DNA of 64,000 bases, taken from Bacteroidales bacterium (GTDB lineage Bacteria > Bacteroidota > Bacteroidia > Bacteroidales > Lentimicrobiaceae). Below, in pieces: positions 45,658 to 53,316 of the stretch (positions within the stretch are counted from its first letter, which is position 1; the number at the start of each line of letters is the position of its first letter). The DNA lies in contig JADJEQ010000025.1 in assembly GCA_016709025.1 (NCBI GenBank), positions 1 through 64,000 on the forward strand, written 5' to 3'. The position numbers and the translations under genes are program-made. The notes beneath the pieces are model-generated. The model worked only from the letters and a program-made list of their open reading frames with translations, made no database searches and was not told the DNA's origin.

Positions 45658-46463
45658 ACAACACGATAACCATCGATAATTACGAAGAAATCATGTTCCG
45701 CCTGGTGGAGGATGATTTTGACGAGCCAACCAGGAAACTGCTGCTGGCGCAGATAGAGGAGAATGTGCTTTTTAAATTTGAGTGGGAACAGTGGCAAAAA
45801 ACCCGATGCATCGATCCGGTTGAAAATTATGCTTCCGAAAGTCTCGCGTTGACTGAAAAGATCATTCTGATTGGTAAACCTCAGATTCTTCCCCTAAAAA
45901 GAAAGGTTCTCTACCTGGCCATCTCCTCCCTTGCCGCGCTGTTTACCGGTGTTGTTATTTTAAATGCGGTATTCAATACCGATCAGAAACAAGTTGTTGA
46001 GTCAGTCAGCAAAACACCTGCACATGAAAATACGAAAGCACATCAGAACCAGATTTCAGATAATGACATTGTCCGTAATGAACTGAAGCACTCCCGGAAA
46101 ACGGAACAACCCGAAAAGAATCTGCTCATTGCTGAGATTGCCACTACACCTGAACTGACCGATGTTGCTGTTGACGAAGTAATTCCTGTTGTGTCCGATT
46201 CGGTTTCTTTAAGCATCGCTGTTCCGGTAAAAGCCCGGCACAACAAACCCAGGTACACCATCACCGTTGAAACCACGCGGATTGCCGAAAGTAATGTACA
46301 AATGAGTGAAATAGCCCAAAATAAAAGGGTAAAACTCAATAAAGTATTTACCAATACGAAAATTCTCTTCCGCCGGAAACCCAACGGTGAACCGGATAAG
46401 ATCATTCTTGTGGGTGAAGAGGAAAGTTATTTATGCATAAACTTAAACCAGACTATAAAATGA
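45654..46463 (+). CDS. Putative membrane anti-sigma factor, 269 aa
   Basis: The N-terminal about 80 residues are acidic and helical with a repeated EEN/WEQWQ pattern. One membrane helix follows (VLYLAISSLAALFTGVVILNAVF, about 88-108), then a Thr/Asn/Glu-rich periplasmic part of 150 residues. This topology and the ATGA overlap with the sigma gene support an anti-sigma role; no classic zinc anti-sigma motif is seen. It overlaps the next gene by ATGA as well. Confidence 0.75.
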   Translation: MNNTITIDNYEEIMFRLVEDDFDEPTRKLLLAQIEENVLFKFEWEQWQKTRCIDPVENYASESLALTEKIILIGKPQILPLKRKVLYLAISSLAALFTGVVILNAVFNTDQKQVVESVSKTPAHENTKAHQNQISDNDIVRNELKHSRKTEQPEKNLLIAEIATTPELTDVAVDEVIPVVSDSVSLSIAVPVKARHNKPRYTITVETTRIAESNVQMSEIAQNKRVKLNKVFTNTKILFRRKPNGEPDKIILVGEEESYLCINLNQTIK

Positions 46464-47391
46464 AAACATTCAACAGTTTATTTGTTTTGATGATTGGCTT
46501 TTCATCACTTTTGGCAAACGCACAAAAGGCGGATTCAGTTATTGTAATTTACGATAACCAGAAAACCGTAATCCCGGTTCCGGCCTTTGGCAGCCAAACA
46601 ACCGTTAAAATGGCCGACTCCATACAGATCATCGAAATCGGGGTTTCCAGGAAAAGGGCGGGCGATAAATCCACGGGTATGGTGCAAGCAAATGATCTAT
46701 TTATACCGGACAATAAAACAGAAAAGGCCAGAAAGCAGGTTAAGTGGTTTTCCCAGATTGAGGTCGGATACAAAAAATGTTTCTCAGCAGAGAGCGGTTG
46801 GGGTTATACCAGCTATACTAATCAGGATGGGATTCCTGTAAAATTGGTATATGATGTAAATATGAGTGATATTACCGGATATCAACTCCGGGTATTACTT
46901 CGTGAAAATGTGACTATGCTCAGAGAAAGAATTTCGTTCAATTCAGGGTTTAAACTTGGATATGCACAGTCATTTAGCAATGCATATACCAATGACAGCG
47001 AGTACGATACTACAGGAAATCTGTTATCCGATACAAGTCGTTTTTACAATTTCAGGTCAAACAATTTTCAGCTTGTGTATGAGGCTGGATTTGCTTATCA
47101 TTTTAAAGCATTTAAACAGGCCTCAACGATTAGTATTGGTAATAGTTTCAGTTATTCAATTATATGGGTAAAAGATGTAAATGATCTTGAAAGAGGTTCA
47201 AACTACCTGACATCTTTTACATCTCTTGTGCATCCTTATTTAGGTGCCGAGATAGGAAAATTTGGTTTTAGAATTTCAATGGATTGAATGGTATCGGCTC
47301 AAGCCGCATGTATCCTTACTATTATGGTTATCCGAGTTATTCCAGCTACAGCCCGACTTTAACCACCGGACTTACTTTTCGTTTCTTCTAA
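46460..47391 (+). CDS. Outer-membrane protein of the ECF sigma operon, about 310 aa (frameshifted near the end)
   Basis: The start is ATG 46460, giving a signal peptide (MKTFNSLFVLMIGFSSLLANAQ) and ATGA overlap; an ATG at 46433 is less likely. The mature protein has an N-terminal about 80 residues and a beta-barrel-like part (WFSQIEVGYKKCFSAESGWGYTSY…FRSNNFQLVYEAGFAYHFKAF…YLGAEIGKFGFRISM). One missing G near 47282 gives a false stop at 47287. The restored end GLNGIGSSRMYPYYYGYPSYSSYSPTLTTGLTFRFF has the barrel-type terminal Phe. It is the probable target of the sigma factor. Confidence 0.75.
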
Positions 47392-47494
47392 TACTTTTAT
47401 CCTAACTGCAGAATTGTTCCTCCGGGTGGTGTTGTGTAAAATATTGCTGGCATAAGTGTTTGTGTAATTCCCTGCCTGTTCTGAATCAAAACTT

Positions 47495-48718
47495 TTATGC
47501 TCCGATCAGTTTATCCTTTTCCATTTCCGTAACCAGGTGCCGCAGGCAACTTTGCCCCAGAGCAGAATGGTCCCAGTAAACCTGGTGTACTTTAAATGCC
47601 TGCAGCATAAAAAAGTCTGATAATCTGAATGGATTCGAATTGGTAACTTCATAGCGGAGGTTCTTCGGTAACTGGCCCGTATCACCGATTCCGTACATGG
47701 GATCATCCGACCGGTTGTCTTTCATAAAATTGGTGCCCAGTGCATCGGCCGAGGAATAGATGTTGTACCAGGTGAATTTGTCCTTGAGCGCCGCATTGCG
47801 GTTTTTATAAAATTCAGGATAATAGGTATAGATAAAATCATAAGGACATCCGGTGGTAACGATGGCTTCGAGCATCTGGCCCATGCGTTTGGTCGGGGAA
47901 TTTGAGAGCGGGAACACCTGGTCGAGGGCAATAATGCAACCAAAGCTATATGCGTGCAGGTGAATCCGTGTTTTCTGGCCCTCTTTTTCGGCAATGTGCT
48001 CCACCAAAGCATCCAGCTCGCCCTGAATACGTTGCATCTGGGTTCCCATGGCGACATAATTGTTGGCTGAAATAAATTCGGATGCCAGGGAGGCAAGATA
48101 AATGCCCGCGCCCGGAACAATGGTGTAAAGAATGGCGCCCAGGGCTGTAATGGAGACCGAGAAAGATTCTACCTGTTTCAGCGCATCCTTACTTAAATTA
48201 AAATACCCGGAAATGGTACTGAGATCTCCTGAAAATGAGATAAATGCTGCCAGCGCAGAGGGAATCTGAATAATGCCGAAAACTGCCAGTGCAAGGAGCA
48301 GAATAATTGAATAGAAGGCAACCAGTTTGAATTTCGCGGAATACCACTGCCCCTTTTTATTGTAGAGTAAACGATACATTACCAACCCAATTTTGCTGAA
48401 TACCAACCATAAAAGCAGAGCTGATTTCACAAAAATGTTGTAGGCGTTGAATTTGGAGGTAAGAATGCCGGCATAGTTGAAATCGTAAAAACGGTAAACG
48501 AATTCTTCTTTATCTTTGAAATGTTTGATGATGGTTACTACCCTGGTTTCAAGCTTTGCATTGCCTCCGTAGTGTTCATTTTCCTGTTTCAGACTAAAAA
48601 CAGCAGAGGCATCCGCATCGTTCACATCGAGTTCATGCATAAAACGTTCGGCATATTTATCAACCGACTCGTTGCGGAAGGCTTCGCCCAATCCTGGAAT
48701 GTATATACCTGCTTTCAT
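47495..48718 (-). CDS. Membrane-embedded alpha/beta-hydrolase-like protein, 407 aa
   Basis: The start is ATG 48718 (MKAGIYIPGLGEAF) because GGAG lies 8 bases upstream; an earlier start adds 18 residues. After an N-terminal strand IYIPGLG come four hydrophobic segments (about 95-115, 135-160, 180-200 and 210-225). The C-terminal domain has an oxyanion-type elbow HLHAYSFGCIIALDQVF, in which Ser is the likely nucleophile. It ends with WDHSALGQ, whose Asp and His could complete a triad. The overall pattern suggests a membrane lipase or esterase. Family and substrate unknown. It is convergent with the sigma operon. Confidence 0.7.
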   Translation of the reverse strand: MKAGIYIPGLGEAFRNESVDKYAERFMHELDVNDADASAVFSLKQENEHYGGNAKLETRVVTIIKHFKDKEEFVYRFYDFNYAGILTSKFNAYNIFVKSALLLWLVFSKIGLVMYRLLYNKKGQWYSAKFKLVAFYSIILLLALAVFGIIQIPSALAAFISFSGDLSTISGYFNLSKDALKQVESFSVSITALGAILYTIVPGAGIYLASLASEFISANNYVAMGTQMQRIQGELDALVEHIAEKEGQKTRIHLHAYSFGCIIALDQVFPLSNSPTKRMGQMLEAIVTTGCPYDFIYTYYPEFYKNRNAALKDKFTWYNIYSSADALGTNFMKDNRSDDPMYGIGDTGQLPKNLRYEVTNSNPFRLSDFFMLQAFKVHQVYWDHSALGQSCLRHLVTEMEKDKLIGA

Positions 48719-49441
48719 AATTATCTCCGTTTTTAACCATTTCATGACCGGGGTTCCCTCCCGGGTGGGCACTTAAAGGCAAAGAATGAAAATTTCCCGG
48801 AAATGATGATCAGGAAACCGGTTAATATAACTTATTAACCAGTTAGTGCCTGAAACAGCATCCATGCAAGCATTAGAAAATAATCAGATTAACACATGCA
48901 AATCAGGATTGTTCAGGGGACCTGCTTGTCGGCATACAGGGAACCGCCGGGGAATCACGGGGACCTGCCTGTCGGTTGTAAAAATGAAGCTTATATAAAT
49001 TTCTGTGCTAAAGCTTGATTAACTATTCTTCTGATAATTCTTTGCACTACAGGATCAACTTATTCCGGCAATTGAATTTACAGGTTCGCCAGCTATCAGC
49101 ATAAAAGGTTAAAACACTAAGATTTAACTATAAAACTACTGAACAAAGCTGAGTCTGCAGGGTTTAATATTCACTAAATAACATATTTGGATTTGTTATC
49201 CAATTTCCGACCTGGCTCCCTGATTGAAAACTCCAATCCTGAGTTCAAAAACCGGTCTGCGTTTTCTGTTTAAAAACCGCATGATCACAAGCAATTCATG
49301 AAGAATTAACTACGCCTGTTTACCGGCCGGCTTCATGAAACTAACCAGTTCTCCTTCGCTACCTGCTGAAACGACACTTCTCAGTTTACACACCGGATTT
49401 CAATTGCCGCCTTATTTATTTATTCACTTAATCTGATCATT
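48719..49441. other. Intergenic, 720 bases, no gene seen
   Basis: Contains a GGGGACCTGCTTGTCGG / GGGGACCTGCCTGTCGG direct repeat near 48915-48977 around an ACCGCCGGGG core. Otherwise AT-rich without open frames; no TAnnTTTG box upstream of 49442 was found. Confidence 0.5.
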
Positions 49442-49912
49442 ATGAAAAAAACTATTCAGTTTAGTTTTCTTTTTGCAGCACTTGTAGCATGCACAATTGT
49501 AATTTCTTCATGCCAGCCGGCCAAACCGGATATGGATAAAGTCAGGGTGGAAATTCAGGCTATGGAAGACGCCTATGCGGCTGGTATAAATGCCAAAGAT
49601 GCAGATGCCGTCCTGGCTTATTACGCCGATGATGCCGTGAGCATGGTGAATAACGCACCGGTTGCCTCAGGACATGATGCCCTGTTGAAAATGGTTCAGG
49701 AAGATATCGCCGGTGATACAACCAATACAACTGTTTCCTTCGAAGTGGTTGATATTTTCGCTTCGGGCGACCTGGTGGTTGAAACAGGAAAAGCAACCGA
49801 TAAAGACGCGGAAGGCAATGTCGTGAAAACCGGCAAATACATGTCCCTGTTCGAAAAGCGAAACGGCAAATACGTCTGCATCAGGGATATTTACAACGAG
49901 GACAAGGAATAA
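49442..49912 (+). CDS. NTF2-like (SnoaL/DUF4440) lipoprotein, 156 aa
   Basis: A lipoprotein signal ends in lipobox VISSC after FLFAALVACTIV. The mature 130 residues match the NTF2-like fold: EIQAMEDAYAAGINAKDADAVLAYYADDAVSMVNNAPVASGHDALLKMVQEDI, VVDIFASGDLVVETGKAT, GKYMSLFEKRNGKYVCIRDIY. Such domains bind small ligands. It stands just upstream of a kinase array in which the first and fifth proteins begin with NTF2-like domains. A supporting role in that system is inference, since the gap to the first kinase is 370 bases. Confidence 0.88.
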   Translation: MKKTIQFSFLFAALVACTIVISSCQPAKPDMDKVRVEIQAMEDAYAAGINAKDADAVLAYYADDAVSMVNNAPVASGHDALLKMVQEDIAGDTTNTTVSFEVVDIFASGDLVVETGKATDKDAEGNVVKTGKYMSLFEKRNGKYVCIRDIYNEDKE

Positions 49913-50282
49913 GCAGTCAGGATAATTAACAGGATTTTTTTGAGTAAGGGGATATCAGGCTTAGCCGGGTATTCCCTTATTTAAATCAGGTTTCATATTC
50001 CGGATATTTAACATTGAGTCCACTCCGAAAATTATTATTTTGACACCAAATCACTAAATCACCAAACCTCACAAATTATAATATAATAATATACAATACT
50101 TTGTGGAAGTTGGTGTCTTGGAGTCCCGATGGCTATCGGGATGGTGGCAAATCTTTCTTTTTGACTTTTCGGAGCGGGCTCAACATTCGTGATTCATATG
50201 GTTGGATGCCTGTCAGATTGAAAAAGATTTTTAAAGTCAGGCAGAAAAGTCAGCCTATACAATATCTGAAAATAATCAGTAA
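49913..50282. other. Intergenic leader of the sensor kinase array
   Basis: About 370 bases. AT-rich from 50030 to 50100. GGAGTCCCGATGGCTATCGGGATGG near 50120-50142 contains the palindrome TCCCGAT / ATCGGGA. No clean TAnnTTTG box is visible. It must contain the start of the array transcript unless that begins further upstream. Confidence 0.5.
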
Positions 50283-53114
50283 ATGAAGCAGAGGGAAAAA
50301 AGGGAAACAGCAGCCAGGCAAGTGTATGATTTATATTGGGATAGCTACTTAAACGGAAACGGGCAGGCATTTGCCTCAACCCTGGATGATGCTTTTGAGA
50401 TGATCGGCACTTCCGAAACAGAAATTGCACACGGGAAATCCGAAGGTCTGGAATTTTTTAATGCACAGATGCATGAAATCGGCGGAAAAGCATCTTTAAG
50501 AAACAGAAAGATTAAAGCCGTTCCGGTTGAAGGACTTATCCTTTTCATAGAACTTGCCGATATTTATTTATTGGTTGAGAATGACTGGAATTTCTATTCC
50601 GGGATCAGGTTATCAACCTTTATGCGTGAAACAGCATCAGGCTGGAAAGTAATTCAGCAGCATGGTTCCTTTCCCGACACCCGGGTGCAGGAAGGCGAAA
50701 CCATTGCCTTTGAGAAGATCAGCAAAGAAAATCAGGAGTTGCGTGAAGCGGTAAAAAGGCGAACCATTGATCTGGAAAATAAAAACCGTGAACTGGAAAT
50801 CGAAGCTTCGCTCGAAAGGGTAAGAGCCGTGGCGATGGGTATGAAGCAACCCAATGATATGCTGGAAGTGTGCCGCATTATTTCACAGCAATGCGAAAGT
50901 CTAGGTATCAATGATATACGCAATGTACAGACTGTTATTGTCAACGAGCAAAAAGGCACTTATGTCAACTATCAGTTCTTTACTGCTTATGGTAAAAGCA
51001 CAATTGAAGAGGTAGAATACCACAAGCATCCCAAAGTGAAGGAAATGGCCCTCAAAATGTTAAGCGAACCAGATGCATTTTTTTCAGGAAGCTTTGAAGG
51101 GCAAGAACTTGAAGTATTCAGAAATTACCGAAAACAGGATCATCAATTCCCGGATCCGTTATTGGATGAGGCCACAACGGTGGATTACTATTTTTATTCC
51201 ATCGGACCCGGGGGGCTGGGGCTTTCGACCTACAAGCCCTTGAGTGATGATGAGCTGGAGGTTTTCAAACGCTTTCATAAAGTATTTTCGCTGGCTTATC
51301 GCAGGTTTCTCGACATTCAGAATGCCGAAGCACAGGTAAGGGAGGCGCAGATTGAGGGTTCTCTCGAAAGGGTCCGTAGCAAAACCATGGCCATGCGCAG
51401 CAGCCAGGATGTTGGGGACACCGTTGCCGTGATGTTTGACGAATTGGTCAGACTGGGGATTGAGACAGTCAGGTGTGGCATCGGCATACTGTTTGAATCC
51501 ATGCAAATGGAAGCATGGACGGCCAAATCAGAAGAAGAGGGTAATGCTACGTTGATTATCGGACGATTGGGCCTTTCAATTCACCCCCTTTTGCAGGAAG
51601 TTTATAAAAGCTGGATCAAAGGGGAACAAAGTTATTCATACGAATTGCGTGGAGAGGATCTGAAAGATTATTTCAGGGCGATCAACAACTCTGAGGATTA
51701 TCCCATTGAGTATGATATCGAATCCTTGCCTGCGAGGCAGTTCCAGAATGCTTTCTTTTTTGCGGAAGGCGCCATTTTTGCCTTTACCGATAAGCCCATG
51801 GAGGCCGAAGCTTCTATGATTTTTAAACGTTTTGCCGGGGTATTCGGCCAGACTTACACCCGTTTCCTCGATCTGCAGAAAGCGGAAAGACAGGCCAGGG
51901 AATCGATAAAACAATCATCACTCGACCGGGTGCGCGGCCAGATTGCCAGCATGCGTACGGCCCACGATCTTGAGAACATCACTCCCATTATATGGAAGGA
52001 ACTCAAAGTGCTGGAAGTGCCTTTTATCAGATGCGGCGTTTTCTTTGTGGATAAAGAAGAATCAAATGTCCGGGTTTATCTGACGACTCCCGATGTTAAA
52101 CCATTGGGCGTACTGAGTTTGCCCATTGAATCGGGGGCGCTTACCTCCAGGGCTGTTGATCACTGGCGAAAGGGATTGATGTACAGTGAGCATTGGAACA
52201 GGGATCAATTTATGCGATGGACTCAATCGATGCTTGAACTGGGACAGATTCAGAACAAAGAAACTTACCAGGGCTCCGAAAACCCACCTGAAGCACTTGA
52301 CCTGTATTTTGTTCCATTCACCCAGGGCATGCTTTACCTGGGCAATACATCTCCGCTTTCAGAAGAGACCATTCAACTGGTAAAATCGCTGGCCGATGCT
52401 TTCTCTATTGCCTATGCCCGGTACGAAGATTTCAATGAACTCGAAAAAGTAAAAGAAAGCATTGAAACCACTTTATCTGAGCTTAAATCCACCCAGGCAC
52501 AGCTTATCCAATCTGAAAAAATGGCCTCTTTGGGTGAACTAACCGCAGGTATTGCCCATGAGATTCAGAATCCGCTCAACTTTGTCAATAACTTCAGTGA
52601 AGTAAGCAAGGAATTGGTTAAGGAGATGAATGATGAGTTGGCAATGGGCAATTGGCAGTTGGCAAAAGAGATTTCAGAAGATATTGAACAGAATCTGGAA
52701 AAGATAAACCACCATGGCAAGAGGGCCGATGCGATCGTAAAAGGGATGCTGCATCATAGCCGAAGCGGCAGCGGGGTTAAAGAACCTACGGATATCAATG
52801 CCCTGTTTGATGAGTATTTGCGCTTAGCCTATCATGGTTTACGGGCAAAAGACAGCTCATTCAATGCTACCATGAAAACCGGTTTCGATGAAAAAATCGG
52901 AAACATCAACATCATTCCGCAGGACATCGGCCGGGTATTGCTCAATCTGATTACCAATGCGTTCTATGCGGTTGATGAGAAAAAGAAACAGCCCTCCCCT
53001 CCCCAAAAGGGGGGATTGAAAGCCATCAGAACCTTTACGAACCAACGATCACTGTTTCCACTCAATTGGTCATACCCCAATTGGGGGGGCAGAAGAGGGT
53101 CGAAATCTCGGTAA
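50283..53114 (+). CDS. Sensor kinase 1: NTF2-like domain, three GAF-like repeats, histidine kinase (frameshifted)
   Basis: An NTF2-like domain covers about residues 1-125 (AARQVYDLYWDSYLNGNGQAFASTLDD…GWKVIQQHGSFPDTRV). After a coiled coil come three repeats, each opening with a LERVRAVAMGM / LERVRSKTMAM / LDRVRGQIASM helix and resembling GAF-like cytoplasmic sensor domains. The HisKA H-box is MASLGELTAGIAHEIQNPLNFVNNF near 760. The N-box is NLITNAFYAV. No signal or membrane helix, so it is soluble. One missing base near 52990 (probably CAGGCC read as CAGCCC) ends this frame early; the rest (G-boxes) lies at 53066-53311. Restored: 50283-53311, 1009 codons. Confidence 0.9.
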   Translation: MKQREKRETAARQVYDLYWDSYLNGNGQAFASTLDDAFEMIGTSETEIAHGKSEGLEFFNAQMHEIGGKASLRNRKIKAVPVEGLILFIELADIYLLVENDWNFYSGIRLSTFMRETASGWKVIQQHGSFPDTRVQEGETIAFEKISKENQELREAVKRRTIDLENKNRELEIEASLERVRAVAMGMKQPNDMLEVCRIISQQCESLGINDIRNVQTVIVNEQKGTYVNYQFFTAYGKSTIEEVEYHKHPKVKEMALKMLSEPDAFFSGSFEGQELEVFRNYRKQDHQFPDPLLDEATTVDYYFYSIGPGGLGLSTYKPLSDDELEVFKRFHKVFSLAYRRFLDIQNAEAQVREAQIEGSLERVRSKTMAMRSSQDVGDTVAVMFDELVRLGIETVRCGIGILFESMQMEAWTAKSEEEGNATLIIGRLGLSIHPLLQEVYKSWIKGEQSYSYELRGEDLKDYFRAINNSEDYPIEYDIESLPARQFQNAFFFAEGAIFAFTDKPMEAEASMIFKRFAGVFGQTYTRFLDLQKAERQARESIKQSSLDRVRGQIASMRTAHDLENITPIIWKELKVLEVPFIRCGVFFVDKEESNVRVYLTTPDVKPLGVLSLPIESGALTSRAVDHWRKGLMYSEHWNRDQFMRWTQSMLELGQIQNKETYQGSENPPEALDLYFVPFTQGMLYLGNTSPLSEETIQLVKSLADAFSIAYARYEDFNELEKVKESIETTLSELKSTQAQLIQSEKMASLGELTAGIAHEIQNPLNFVNNFSEVSKELVKEMNDELAMGNWQLAKEISEDIEQNLEKINHHGKRADAIVKGMLHHSRSGSGVKEPTDINALFDEYLRLAYHGLRAKDSSFNATMKTGFDEKIGNINIIPQDIGRVLLNLITNAFYAVDEKKKQPSPPQKGGLKAIRTFTNQRSLFPLNWSYPNWGGRRGSKSR
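52992..53101. repeat. Pair of G/C palindromes inside sensor kinase 1
   Basis: First element near 52992-53024 (CCTCCCCAAAAGGGGGG then ATTGAAAGCC), second near 53072-53101 (TACCCCAATTGGGGGGG, ending GAGGGTC). Both are placed as in kinases 2, 4 and 5. The run-rich sequence is also where the frame breaks in this copy. Confidence 0.8.
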
Positions 53115-53311
53115 AGGATAATGGTAACGGCATCCCTGATTCGATAAAAGATAAAATCTTTCAACCCTTCTTCACCACCAAACCGACGGGGCAGGGAACC
53201 GGACTTGGCCTGAGCCTCAGTTATGATATAGTGAAGGCACATGGGGGAGAGTTAGTGGTGGAAACGTCATCGGGTGAAGGTACCTCTTTTAAAGTATATT
53301 TACCAGCATAG
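53066..53311 (+). CDS. Sensor kinase 1, C-terminal ATPase fragment
   Basis: This frame carries VEISVKDNGNGIP (G1), FQPFFTTKPTGQGTGLGLSLSYDIVKAHGG (F and G2 boxes) and the end GTSFKVYLPA. It joins sensor kinase 1 by the frame change near 52990; IESHQNLYEPTITVSTQ just upstream is in this frame and matches the paralogues. It has no start of its own (the TTG at 53066 is not credible). Sensor kinase 2 starts 5 bases later. Confidence 0.88.
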   Translation: MVIPQLGGQKRVEISVKDNGNGIPDSIKDKIFQPFFTTKPTGQGTGLGLSLSYDIVKAHGGELVVETSSGEGTSFKVYLPA

Positions 53312-53316
53312 GTCTT

